Origin: an uncultured Alphaproteobacteria bacterium
Lineage (GTDB): Bacteria > Pseudomonadota > Alphaproteobacteria > SP197
Direction of reading: 5' to 3'
DNA: 38,139 bases
NCBI GenBank assembly: GCA_938048755.1
Contig: CALIUG010000055.1
Location: 1 to 38,139 of the forward strand
How positions within the stretch are numbered: position 1 is the first letter of the stretch; every line of letters starts with the position of its first letter. The notes below the pieces were generated by a model. That model was given only the letters and a program-made list of their open reading frames with translations. It did not search any database and was not told where the DNA came from. Both the position numbers and the translations under genes were made by a program. Shown one piece after another: positions 15,704-24,229 of this stretch.

Positions 15704-17782
15704 TCAGGCTTTTCTGATCAGGGCATCGACGGCAACCACGCCTTGGCCTTCGGGAAGGACAAACAGCGGGTTGATGTCGAGTTCGGCAAGGGTGTCGCGA
15801 TTCTCCTGCGCATAGCGTGCAACGGCCATGACGGCTTCGACAAGGGCGTTCATGTCGCCTTTGGGGCCACCGCGGAAACCATCCAGAAGCCTGGTAATTT
15901 TCAGGCTCGAGATTGCGGCGCGCACATCGTCCTCATGTGCCGGCAACAACAGGCATGTGGCGTCCTTGTAGAGTTCGACGAAGATGCCGCCAGCACCGAT
16001 CACCAGGACCGGACCAAACACGTCGGATCGGGTCACACCAATGATCAGTTCGGCCACCGGCCTGGACGCCATGGGCTCGATCAGGAACCGGTCGATCTCA
16101 AGGCGCGCTTTCATGTCTTGCGCAGCGGTCGTTACGGCCTGTGCGTCACGAAGGTCGAGGGCGACACCGCCAACATCGGTCTTGTGCAGGATGGTGTCGG
16201 ACAAGACCTTCAAGACAACAGGAAATCCGATCTCTTCGGCTGCGCCAGCGGCGGATGCCGTGTTCACAACGCGCCCTTCGGGAACCGGCAGGCCATAAGC
16301 CTTCAGCGCCTGTTTTCCCTGCCATTCATCCAGTGTTGCGATGGAAGCGGTAAGCGGACCTGCCTCATGGATCAGGAGATCATCATGGTCGCGTGCCAGG
16401 ACGGCTGCACGTCGCTCGCTGAACGTGCAGGTCTTGCAGATTGCGCTGATGGCGTCCCGTAATCCCTGCAACATCGCCATGCCGGTTTCCTGCAGCAACT
16501 CGCGGTCTTCTCTGTTGGAGTTCTCCGAAAGGTGGCAGGCATGGGCCATGGGAACGCCTGCGGCCAGGCCAGCATCGCGGGCGGCCTCGGCGGTTTCGCG
16601 CGTTCCGGTTGGCATCGTGGGATCCTGGCGGTTTTCGAACACTGCCAGACCAAGATCGACGTCGCCTTCCAGCGCCTTGGTGAAGAGCGGCAGCAGGACA
16701 TCGTATCTGGCCCAGTTCGTCGTGTTGAAATCCAGCGGGTTCGAGATGCTGGTGTAGAGTTGCATGTGTTCTTTCATGCTTTCACGCTGGGCTGCCGTTG
16801 GCTGCGGCAGTTCCAGGCCGTGGATTGCCGCAAGGTCGGCGATCATCTCGTTGTCACCTCCCGAGCAGGTGAACGCCACCATCCGGCGCCCTTTCGGAAT
16901 TCCGGAGTAGGTAACGAGCTTTGCTGTTTCCAGCAGTTCGACGGGAGTTTCCACACGGATGATGCCAAGACGATCGAACAGTGCCTGATAATGTTCGTCG
17001 TTGCCGGCAAGAGAGGCGGTATGGCTCATGGCCATCGTGGCTCCCAGCGGTGAGGTACCCGATTTCACGGCGATGATCGGCTTTCCTGCCTTCAGGGCCC
17101 GCAGGGCAACCTCGCTGAACCGGGAGACGTCGCGCAGACCCTCGATGAAGAGGGCAAAGCAGGTGATCTCGGGACGGTCGATCAAGACATCGATGTAGTC
17201 GGCCATGTCCAGGATTGTCTGGTTGCCACAGGAAATCACATAGGCCAGCGGTGAGGATCGTCTGTTGCGGGTGACCGCTTCGCACAGACTGCCACTTTGT
17301 CCGATGAAGGCGCAGCCGCGATCAACCCGGTGGCCGCTGCCCGACGTCGCCAGCAGTTTGACGCCGTGGAGGTAGTTTTCGATTCCGTAGCAGTTGGGCC
17401 CGACCAGTGCGAGGTCGCTGGCGCGTGCCTTCAGTTCATCTTCCAGTGCGGGTCCGTCGCCGCCGATTTCGGAGTATCCCGCCGCGTAGCAGATCACACC
17501 GCCGACACCTGCGGCATCGAGTGCGGGCAGGGTTGCGTTGGTCACCATGCGGTTCACGCCCATGAAGACGGCATCGGGGATACCGGGAAGCTCTTCGATG
17601 GAGCGATGGCAGGGCAGGCCCGCAATGGAGTCGAGCTTGGGATTCACGACCCAGATGTCGCCTTCGTATCCGGCGTTCCGATTGTCCCTGATGGTCTGCT
17701 CGAGAAACGTGCCGCCGATGTAACAGACGCTCCTGGGGTTCAGAAGGCGTTCAAGGTTTTCGCGGCGACGGGGTGTCAGCAT
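15704..17782 (-). CDS. ADP-forming acyl-CoA synthetase, tandem copy A
   Basis: This 692-residue fused synthetase has the CoA-binding domain (LLNPRSVCYIGG, 14-24), GPNCYG (128-133), the phosphohistidine H254 in SHTASLAGND, and a C-terminal ATP-grasp domain with HKTDVGGVAL and a conserved end, LDINPLFVLPEG. These are the fused alpha-beta features of NDP-forming acyl-CoA synthetases. It would activate a carboxylic acid to its CoA ester in the cytoplasm, or run in reverse to conserve ATP. It follows its paralog (copy B) by 9 bp and has exactly the same length, so the pair arose by tandem duplication. The operon supplies two dehydrogenases and two crotonases to process the products. Confidence 0.95.
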   Translation of the reverse strand: MLTPRRRENLERLLNPRSVCYIGGTFLEQTIRDNRNAGYEGDIWVVNPKLDSIAGLPCHRSIEELPGIPDAVFMGVNRMVTNATLPALDAAGVGGVICYAAGYSEIGGDGPALEDELKARASDLALVGPNCYGIENYLHGVKLLATSGSGHRVDRGCAFIGQSGSLCEAVTRNRRSSPLAYVISCGNQTILDMADYIDVLIDRPEITCFALFIEGLRDVSRFSEVALRALKAGKPIIAVKSGTSPLGATMAMSHTASLAGNDEHYQALFDRLGIIRVETPVELLETAKLVTYSGIPKGRRMVAFTCSGGDNEMIADLAAIHGLELPQPTAAQRESMKEHMQLYTSISNPLDFNTTNWARYDVLLPLFTKALEGDVDLGLAVFENRQDPTMPTGTRETAEAARDAGLAAGVPMAHACHLSENSNREDRELLQETGMAMLQGLRDAISAICKTCTFSERRAAVLARDHDDLLIHEAGPLTASIATLDEWQGKQALKAYGLPVPEGRVVNTASAAGAAEEIGFPVVLKVLSDTILHKTDVGGVALDLRDAQAVTTAAQDMKARLEIDRFLIEPMASRPVAELIIGVTRSDVFGPVLVIGAGGIFVELYKDATCLLLPAHEDDVRAAISSLKITRLLDGFRGGPKGDMNALVEAVMAVARYAQENRDTLAELDINPLFVLPEGQGVVAVDALIRKA

Positions 17783-17791
17783 GTCGTGGAC

Positions 17792-19870
17792 TCAAGCTTT
17801 GCGAATCAGGGCATCAACGGCAATCACGCCCTGGTCTTCGGGCAGGACAAACAGCGGATTGACGTCAAGCTCGGCCAGGCTGTCACGATTGGCTTCGGCG
17901 TAGCGTGCGACGGCCATGACGGCTGCGACCAAGGCTTCCTTGTCCCCCTTGGGTCCGCCACGGAATCCGTCGAGCAGTCTGGCGATCTTCAGGCGTTCGA
18001 TGGCGTCGCGAACATCATCCTCGTGAAGCGGCAGCAACAGGCTCACGGCGTCCTTGTAGAGCTCAACCAGAACGCCGCCCGCGCCAACCACCAGCACAGG
18101 ACCGAAATCGTCGGTGCGGGTGATGCCCACGATCATCTCTGCCACAGGTTTGGGTGCCATGGGTTCGATCAGGACCTCTGTGGCACCCAGACGTGCGGCC
18201 ATGTCGTCGGCAGCGCTGGAAACCTCTTCAGCCGTCTTCAGGTTGAGTGCGACACCGCCCACATCGGTCTTATGCAGGATGGTATCGGACAGCACCTTCA
18301 GCGCCACGGGGTAGCCGATTTCTTCGGCTGCATTTGCTGCCTGGGCGACCGCGACGGGACGCCCGTCCGGCACGGGCAGGCCATGGGCTTTCAGGGCCTG
18401 CTTGCCGTTCCATTCGTTCATGGCCCTGATGTCGCCGCCAATGGGCTCTATTGGAGGCAGTGTGAGATCATTGCGTGACTCGCGCGCCATGAGATTCGCG
18501 CGTCGTTCACCGAACAGGCAGGTTCGCGCAACCGCCAGAACACCTTCCCGAATGCCCTGCAACGCCGCGGCGCCACCCTGATGCATCATCTTGCGTTGCG
18601 CGACGTTGGAGTTTTCCGGCATGACGCAGGTCATGGCACTGGGCGTACCGGTTGCCTTGGCAGAGTCGCGCAAGGCCTCCATGACTGCCGTGGTGCCCCA
18701 GTCCGGTGCACCCGGTCGTCCGCTATCGACCACCAAGAGGCCGGCATCGGCGCTTTCAAGCAGCACCGGAAACATCTGCGAGAGGACCTCGTAGTTCCCC
18801 CAGTTGGTTGTGTTGTAGTCCAGCGGGTTGGTGATGTTGGCAAAGACCTGCATGTGCGGGCGCAATGCGTCGTATTGGGCCTGTGTTGGCTGCGGCAGCT
18901 CGACGCCCAGAGGTTCCAGGAGATCGGCGACCGTTTCGTTGTCGCCGCCTGAACATGTGAAGACGGCCAGTTTCCGGCCCTGGGGTACGCCTGTGTAGGT
19001 GATGTACTTTGCCGTCTCCAGCAAATCGACCGGTGTGGAAACGCGGATGATGCCCAGCCTGTCAAAGAGCGCCTGATAGAGTTCGTCGTCGCCTGCCAGG
19101 GAGGCGGTATGACTCATCGCCATCTTGGCACCCAGCGCCGAAACGCCGGACTTCATGGCGATGATCGGTTTGCCGACTTCCAGTGCGCGCAGAGCGACCT
19201 GACTGAAACGCGCAAGATCGGGAATCCCTTCGACAAAGAGGGCAAAACACGTGATCGCCGGATCGTCGACAAGGACATCAATGTAGTCGGAGATATCGAG
19301 AACGCTCTGGTTACCGCAGGAAATGACATACGCCAGCGGTGCCGAACGGTCGTTGTTGGCAATGTTGATGCAGAGATTGCCGCTCTGGGCGATGAAGGCG
19401 CAGCCGCGATCCAGACGTTCACCTGCGGCCGGCATGGCAAGCAGTGGCACGCCGTGCAGGTAGTTGATGACGCCGTAACAGTTGGGCCCGACCACCGCGA
19501 GGTCACCGGCGGAATCCTTCAGTTCCGCTTCCAGATCGTGGCCGATACCGCCCACTTCCGAGTATCCCGCCGCGTAACAGATCGCGCCGCCCGCGCCCAT
19601 GTCACGCAGTCTTGGAATCAGGTCATTGGTAAGCTCGCGATTCACGGAGACAAAGACCGCATCCGGCGCGCCTGGCAGGTCATCAATCGTGTCGAAACAG
19701 GGATGGTCCGCCAGCGTATTGAGCTTGGGATTAACGACCCAGACATCACCATCAAAGCCCATGGCGCGGTTGGAGCGCAGCGTGTTCTCCAGAAACGATC
19801 CGCCGATGTAGCAGACGCTTCGGGGATTCAGAGCGCGTTCGAGATTACGGCGACGTTTGTCCGTGAGCAT
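17792..19870 (-). CDS. ADP-forming acyl-CoA synthetase, tandem copy B
   Basis: This 692-residue paralog of copy A has the same order: ALNPRSVCYIGG, GPNCYG, phosphohistidine in MSHTASLAGDDELYQALFDRLGI, then ATP-grasp with HKTDVGGVALNLK, and the same ending DALIRKA. Divergence from copy A is spread through the whole length, so the duplication is not recent, and both copies keep all visible catalytic residues. The two may activate different acids or form a hetero-oligomer; neither is shown. It starts 44 bp after the upstream acyl-CoA dehydrogenase, with AAGAAGGGC before the ATG. Confidence 0.95.
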   Translation of the reverse strand: MLTDKRRRNLERALNPRSVCYIGGSFLENTLRSNRAMGFDGDVWVVNPKLNTLADHPCFDTIDDLPGAPDAVFVSVNRELTNDLIPRLRDMGAGGAICYAAGYSEVGGIGHDLEAELKDSAGDLAVVGPNCYGVINYLHGVPLLAMPAAGERLDRGCAFIAQSGNLCINIANNDRSAPLAYVISCGNQSVLDISDYIDVLVDDPAITCFALFVEGIPDLARFSQVALRALEVGKPIIAMKSGVSALGAKMAMSHTASLAGDDELYQALFDRLGIIRVSTPVDLLETAKYITYTGVPQGRKLAVFTCSGGDNETVADLLEPLGVELPQPTQAQYDALRPHMQVFANITNPLDYNTTNWGNYEVLSQMFPVLLESADAGLLVVDSGRPGAPDWGTTAVMEALRDSAKATGTPSAMTCVMPENSNVAQRKMMHQGGAAALQGIREGVLAVARTCLFGERRANLMARESRNDLTLPPIEPIGGDIRAMNEWNGKQALKAHGLPVPDGRPVAVAQAANAAEEIGYPVALKVLSDTILHKTDVGGVALNLKTAEEVSSAADDMAARLGATEVLIEPMAPKPVAEMIVGITRTDDFGPVLVVGAGGVLVELYKDAVSLLLPLHEDDVRDAIERLKIARLLDGFRGGPKGDKEALVAAVMAVARYAEANRDSLAELDVNPLFVLPEDQGVIAVDALIRKA

Positions 19871-19914
19871 GGGCCGTGCCCTTCTTGTGTTTGCTTGCTT
19901 GTCCCTGGACCTAG

Positions 19915-21081
19915 TTACGCGTTCTGCTCATGCGGGCGCAACAGGTCACGGCTGATGATATGGCGCTGGATTTCACTGGTGCCTTCCCAGATGCGATGAA
20001 CCCGAGCGTCGCGCCAGTAGCGCTGAATGGGCAACTCCATCATCAGGCCCATACCACCAAAGATCTGTACTGCGTGATCCGTGGCCCGGCCCAGCATTTC
20101 GCTGGCGAAGAGCTTGCAGGTGCTGGTGTCCAGACGCGTGCAGGTGCCCTGATCCAGTTTCCAGGCGGCGTTCAGGGTCATCAGTTCCGCCGCCCGCAGT
20201 TCGGTTGCGACGTCGGCGATCTTGAAGCTCACACCCTGGAAACGACTGATTGTCTGGCCGAACGCCTTGCGCGATGCTGCCCAGTCGTTGGTCATGGCAA
20301 GAACGCGCCGGGTCTGGCCCACGCAATAGGCGGCCATGGCGATGCGTCCGGCATAAAGCCACTCGTTGGCCAGGTCGAAACCCTGACCTTCTTCACCCAG
20401 GATCTGGCTTTCGTGGACCCGCACGTTGTCGAAGGTCAGATCGGTCGGGTTGTAGCCCCGTGTGCACACGGCCTCCATCTTGCGCACGTCGAAGCCCGGC
20501 GTGCCCTTGTCGACCAGGAAACTGGTGATGCGCTTCTGCTTGCCACGCGGCGTTTCGTCTTCGCCGGTCACGCACATGACGATGAAGAAATCGGCCAGGT
20601 CACCTTCACTGATGAAGTGCTTGCGCCCGTTGATCACCCAGTGCTTGCCGTCCTTCACCGCGCGGGTCTTGATGTTGCGCGCATCCGATCCGGCATCGGG
20701 CTCGGTGAGAGCAAAGGCCTCGGCCCGTTCGCCGCGCAGGGCGGGGTTGAGGTATCGCTCGACCTGTTCGCCCCGGCATTTGGTCAGGATGTAGGTCGGG
20801 CCACCCGTGCAGACCGTGAGGCCTGATGATGCCTGGGCAAACTCGAAGGTGAGCAGGGTCTGGGTAACGTGATCCAGGCCCAGTCCGCCCCACTCCTCGG
20901 GCAGATGGCGCAGATAGAGGCCCGCCTCGATGGACTTGCGTCGGATGTCCTTCTCAAGTTCTTCGGGCACATAACCCAGCTCTTCTATCCTGTCCTCGTG
21001 CGGGCGAATCTCCTTTTCGATAAAGGCGCGCACGGAATCGATCAGCATCACCTGTTCGTTGGAAGGCGTGAAATCAAGCAT
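19915..21081 (-). CDS. Acyl-CoA dehydrogenase
   Basis: I place the start at 21081 (MLDFTPSNEQ), where TGATG overlaps the stop of the upstream dehydrogenase, rather than at the track's 21180. The 388-residue protein shows the standard fold segments: FALTEPDAGSDA (FAD/substrate loop), FISEGDLADFF, the RKAFGQTISRFQGV motif, and RIWEGTSEIQRHIISRDLL, where the glutamate of EGTSE is the catalytic base. It would oxidise an acyl-CoA to the 2-enoyl-CoA, passing electrons to ETF. The one-base overlap indicates tight coupling with its neighbour, and the two may form a heterodimer or handle successive substrates. Confidence 0.94.
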   Translation of the reverse strand: MLDFTPSNEQVMLIDSVRAFIEKEIRPHEDRIEELGYVPEELEKDIRRKSIEAGLYLRHLPEEWGGLGLDHVTQTLLTFEFAQASSGLTVCTGGPTYILTKCRGEQVERYLNPALRGERAEAFALTEPDAGSDARNIKTRAVKDGKHWVINGRKHFISEGDLADFFIVMCVTGEDETPRGKQKRITSFLVDKGTPGFDVRKMEAVCTRGYNPTDLTFDNVRVHESQILGEEGQGFDLANEWLYAGRIAMAAYCVGQTRRVLAMTNDWAASRKAFGQTISRFQGVSFKIADVATELRAAELMTLNAAWKLDQGTCTRLDTSTCKLFASEMLGRATDHAVQIFGGMGLMMELPIQRYWRDARVHRIWEGTSEIQRHIISRDLLRPHEQNA

Positions 21082-22250
21082 CAGGAAGCCTCCAGCGGAC
21101 GCAGGATCGAACGGGATATGATGTGGCGCTGCACTTCGCTGGTGCCTTCCCAGATGCGCTCGATCCGGGCATCCCGCCACAGGCGCCCGATCGGGAAATC
21201 GCTCATCATGCCCATGCCGCCATGAACCTGGACAGCTTCATCGGTCACCCGGCCCAGCATTTCACTGGCATAGAGTTTGGCCATGGCCGCGTCGGCATCG
21301 CTCAGGGTTCCCTGATCCAGGCGCCATGCAGCGTCATAGGTGAGCCATTCGGCTGCCTGGAGTTCGGTTTCCATATCGGCGAGCTTGAAGCTCACGCCCT
21401 GAAAACGCCCGATCGTCTGACCGAACTGCTTGCGGCTCGCTGCCCATTCCAGGCTCATGTCCAGCGCCCGGCGCGCCTTGCCACAACAATTGGCGGCAAC
21501 CATCACGCGCCCCGGCACCAGCCACTCACCGGCAACGTCAAAGCCGGTGCCTTCTTCCCCTAGGATTTGCGAGGAAGGCACGCGGCATTCATCGAAATAG
21601 AGGTTGTTGACGTTGTGGCCCGGGTTGCCGATGGGATTGGAGCCAGGTTCGACCACGAAACCCTTCGTGCCCTTGTCGACCAGAAAGGCCGTGATGCGAC
21701 TGCGCTTGCCACGTGGTGTCTCGTTCTCTCCGGTTACGGCAAACACCACGGCAAAATCGGCTCGGTCCGCATTGGAGATGAAGTGCTTCTGGCCGGTGAT
21801 GACCCAGTCATCACCATCCCTGCGTGCGCGCGTTCTGATGCTCATGGCGTCAGACCCTGCGCCGGGCTCGGTGAGCGCAAAGCAGTCGAGCTTCTCGCCT
21901 CTTACGACGGGGTCCAGATAGACCGCGCGTTGATCTTCGGTACAGGCACACAGGATCAGGCTGCCGCCCATGATGCAGGAGATCAGGCCCCAAGTCGTGA
22001 CGCCCAGTTCCTGGGACATCAGCGCATAGGTTACGTTGTCGATGCCGCCACCGCCGACATCTTCAGGGAAATGCGCGTTCCAGAAACCCAGATCCAACGA
22101 CTTGGCGCGGATTGCCTCCTCGATCTCGGGAGCAACATCGCCGGCGGCATAAACAGTGTCTTCGTGGGGATAGACCTCTTCACGGATAAAGGCGCGCAGG
22201 CTGTCGCGCACCATGGTCTGTTCTCCAGTCAGTCCGAAATCGTATGCCAT
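21081..22250 (-). CDS. Acyl-CoA dehydrogenase
   Basis: The 389-residue protein is a second dehydrogenase of the same family: CFALTEPGAGSDA, FISNADRADFAVVF, KQFGQTIGRFQGVSFKLADMETE and RIWEGTSEVQRHIISRSILRP with the catalytic glutamate. It is clearly related to the downstream copy but not a recent duplicate. It follows the crotonase by 3 bp. In carnitine-type pathways an acyl-CoA dehydrogenase (CaiA) makes crotonobetainyl-CoA, and two such genes beside a CaiD-like gene would fit; the link is inference. Confidence 0.94.
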   Translation of the reverse strand: MAYDFGLTGEQTMVRDSLRAFIREEVYPHEDTVYAAGDVAPEIEEAIRAKSLDLGFWNAHFPEDVGGGGIDNVTYALMSQELGVTTWGLISCIMGGSLILCACTEDQRAVYLDPVVRGEKLDCFALTEPGAGSDAMSIRTRARRDGDDWVITGQKHFISNADRADFAVVFAVTGENETPRGKRSRITAFLVDKGTKGFVVEPGSNPIGNPGHNVNNLYFDECRVPSSQILGEEGTGFDVAGEWLVPGRVMVAANCCGKARRALDMSLEWAASRKQFGQTIGRFQGVSFKLADMETELQAAEWLTYDAAWRLDQGTLSDADAAMAKLYASEMLGRVTDEAVQVHGGMGMMSDFPIGRLWRDARIERIWEGTSEVQRHIISRSILRPLEAS

Positions 22251-22253
22251 GGT

Positions 22254-23036
22254 CTAGTGGCCCTTGAAGTGCGGTTCGCGCTTCTCGACGGCTGCAGCCA
22301 GCGCTTCCCTATGATCCTCTGTCTTGCCGCAGATTGCGCCGGCCTTCTGCTCCTCGATCAGCTGTTCGGCCAGGGACCGGTTTGATGCGTTGTCCATCAG
22401 ACCCTTGGTCAGGCGGAGTGCGACGCTGGGGCCTGAGCCGATCTGCTGGGCGAAGGCCATCGTGGCTTCTTCGAGGTGTTCACCGGCATGCACCTCGCTG
22501 ACCAGGCCGGTCTGACGGGCCTGTTCCGCCGACCAGATGTCGCCGGTAAAGGCGAAACGTTTGGCCGCTTCCAGGCCCATCAGGCGCGGCATGAGCCAGC
22601 TTCCGCCGGCATCGGGATTGAAGCCGACCCATGTGTAGGCACAGCGGAACTTCGCTTCGGCCGCAGCAAAGCGGAAATCACAGGCCAGAGCCATGTCCAG
22701 CCCGGCGCCGACCGCGGCACCGTTGATCATGGCAATGGTCGGGACAGTCAGGCCATGGATCGCCAGAACAAGGGCATGCATTTCCCCGACCCAGTCGTAA
22801 CCCTCCGGCACGCCCGTTTCCTTCAGCGCAGACCATTCCTTCACATCGGCACCGGCACAGAATCCCTTGCCGTTTCCGGTCAGGACCAGACAGCGTACCT
22901 GGTCGGTTTCAGCGGCGGCGATTTCTGACTGCAGCGCCTTGAGCAGCGCCATGTTGAGGGCATTGCGGGCATCGGGCCGGTTCATGCGCACGATGCGCAC
23001 CTTGCCGATCTCCTTGCGTTCGACCAGATCTGACAT
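22254..23036 (-). CDS. Crotonase-family enoyl-CoA hydratase/isomerase
   Basis: Start taken at 23036 (MSDLVERKE) with AAAGG upstream, giving 260 residues. Oxyanion-hole motifs are present (GFCAGADVKEW and NGAAVGAGLDMALACD). The two hydratase glutamate positions read Y (RCAYTWVG) and R (AAKRFAFTG), so this protein should not work as an ordinary water-adding hydratase. Isomerase, thioesterase or another crotonase chemistry is more likely. It is the first gene of the six-gene operon, 180 bp downstream of the YjbQ gene on the same strand. Confidence 0.88.
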   Translation of the reverse strand: MSDLVERKEIGKVRIVRMNRPDARNALNMALLKALQSEIAAAETDQVRCLVLTGNGKGFCAGADVKEWSALKETGVPEGYDWVGEMHALVLAIHGLTVPTIAMINGAAVGAGLDMALACDFRFAAAEAKFRCAYTWVGFNPDAGGSWLMPRLMGLEAAKRFAFTGDIWSAEQARQTGLVSEVHAGEHLEEATMAFAQQIGSGPSVALRLTKGLMDNASNRSLAEQLIEEQKAGAICGKTEDHREALAAAVEKREPHFKGH

Positions 23037-23215
23037 GTTGCGCCTTTGATTCGCGTGTTGGCAGGATTGCAGGCAGGAACCTAGCATCCCTGAGCTGCGT
23101 TCTTGCAAGCGCGATGTGTGTTTGACAGTCGCTCAGCATCAACGAGGCAGAATTCGCTTGGTACGAAGTTGAGATTTTCTGGCGCTCGTAACAGGTGATC
23201 CGCTGACCATGGAGT

Positions 23216-23656
23216 TCATTGATCGGCGCTGACAATGCGGTCACTGCCCGTCAGATGGAGGTGAAGGCTGCGCTCTCTGGGGCGATCGCGGTGCTCGAAG
23301 AGAAAAATGCCCTGCCAGGTTCCCAGGGCCAGACGTCCCTGGATGAGTGGAATGGAAAGGTGCGTCTGGGTGAGCGCTGCGCGGATGTGTGCGGGCATGT
23401 CGTCAGGCCCTTCCTGTGCATGCTGATAATGTGATGCCTGTGGTGCCAGAGTTGCGAAGAAATTCTCCAGGTCCACGCATACGTCGGGATCGGCATTCTC
23501 CTGAATCAGCAGCGAAGCCGAGGTGTGCGGCAGAAAAAGGGTGAGTAGCCCCTCCTTCTGCGGCTGCTGAACGCACCAATTCTCGACCAGGCCGGTGATC
23601 TCATGCAGCCCTGGACCAGATATGTCCAAGCGCAGCGTAGTGATTGCAAAGCTCAA
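23216..23656 (-). CDS. yjbQ: YjbQ/UPF0047 family protein
   Basis: The 146-residue protein matches the UPF0047 (YjbQ) family along its whole length: FLPHTSASLLIQENADPDV, EGPDDMPAHIRAAL and GRLALGTWQGIFLFEHRD are signature segments, with conserved histidines likely to bind a metal or substrate. Some members have weak thiamine-phosphate synthase activity in vitro; the cell role is unsettled. The start codon is TTG, supported by a strong GGGAGG 6 bases upstream. It lies between the acyl-CoA operon and a divergent gene. Confidence 0.92.
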   Translation of the reverse strand: MSFAITTLRLDISGPGLHEITGLVENWCVQQPQKEGLLTLFLPHTSASLLIQENADPDVCVDLENFFATLAPQASHYQHAQEGPDDMPAHIRAALTQTHLSIPLIQGRLALGTWQGIFLFEHRDRPRERSLHLHLTGSDRIVSADQ

Positions 23657-23732
23657 TTTTCGCCTCCCAAGTCTCTGTCTGTTTCATCATGGTTCACATC
23701 TGTTAACGCAAGACGCAAATGGTGCGCCCAAT

Positions 23733-23768
23733 TGTCAAATTGACAGTACATTTGCGGCATTGATTAGG
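23733..23768 (+). promoter_or_regulatory. Candidate promoter with a dyad over the -35
   Basis: A perfect TTGACA (23740-23745) is followed after 17 bp by ATTAGG (23763-23768), 24 bp before the start of the next gene. The -35 forms the right half of a perfect palindrome, TGTCAA-A-TTGACA (23733-23745), which could be an operator. The -10 match is poor. Confidence 0.5.
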
Positions 23769-23791
23769 CGTCCGGAAAGACTTATGGCACC

Positions 23792-24217
23792 ATGTCTGAG
23801 GGATCACGTGGAGCGTGCTTTGCCCGTACTGAACTTATGCGCTTGTTAGTATTTCTTGCGCTGGTTGGTGCTGTCGTTTTTGGTGGGGGTTACTATGCCC
23901 TGACCGCGGTTGGCCTGATCGGTGCCGAATGTCCGGCGGTGTCGCGGTCTGCGAATCAGATTGTGATCGAAAACCGGCTGCCAATTCCGCTGCGCGTGCG
24001 ACTGCATGACGCAACGACGGAAGATATTCGCGTCGAAGCACAACAGTGCATTCTGGTTGATATCAACCGCCTCAAGATCAGCGTCGAGACCTGGGAACTC
24101 GACAGCGGCGCAATTCCGAACTGTGTGGCAAATCTTCTGCCCGCCCAGCGCCTTTCGCTCTATGAACGTTCGGGCCTGGTTTACTGTGATGTCGGTCGTG
24201 CTGAGCTGACCGGCTAA
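23792..24217 (+). CDS. Membrane-anchored protein of unknown function
   Basis: The 141-residue ORF has one hydrophobic segment (residues about 17-40, LLVFLALVGAVVFGGGYYALTAVGLI) followed by a polar domain with four cysteines, suggesting a periplasmic domain on an N-terminal anchor. The start is uncertain: 23792 follows the candidate promoter, while ATG 23837 (MRLLVFL) would give a compact 126-residue protein with a signal-anchor at its very beginning. No Shine-Dalgarno is convincing for either. I do not recognise the family. It converges on the MFS gene with a 12-bp gap. Confidence 0.65.
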   Translation: MSEGSRGACFARTELMRLLVFLALVGAVVFGGGYYALTAVGLIGAECPAVSRSANQIVIENRLPIPLRVRLHDATTEDIRVEAQQCILVDINRLKISVETWELDSGAIPNCVANLLPAQRLSLYERSGLVYCDVGRAELTG

Positions 24218-24229
24218 CCGAAAACCACT

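Noticed and set aside
14861-23036. Ordinary fatty-acid beta-oxidation operon
   Set aside because: There is no 3-hydroxyacyl-CoA dehydrogenase or thiolase, the synthetases are ADP-forming and doubled, and one crotonase is CaiD-like, so generic fatty-acid oxidation is a poor fit.
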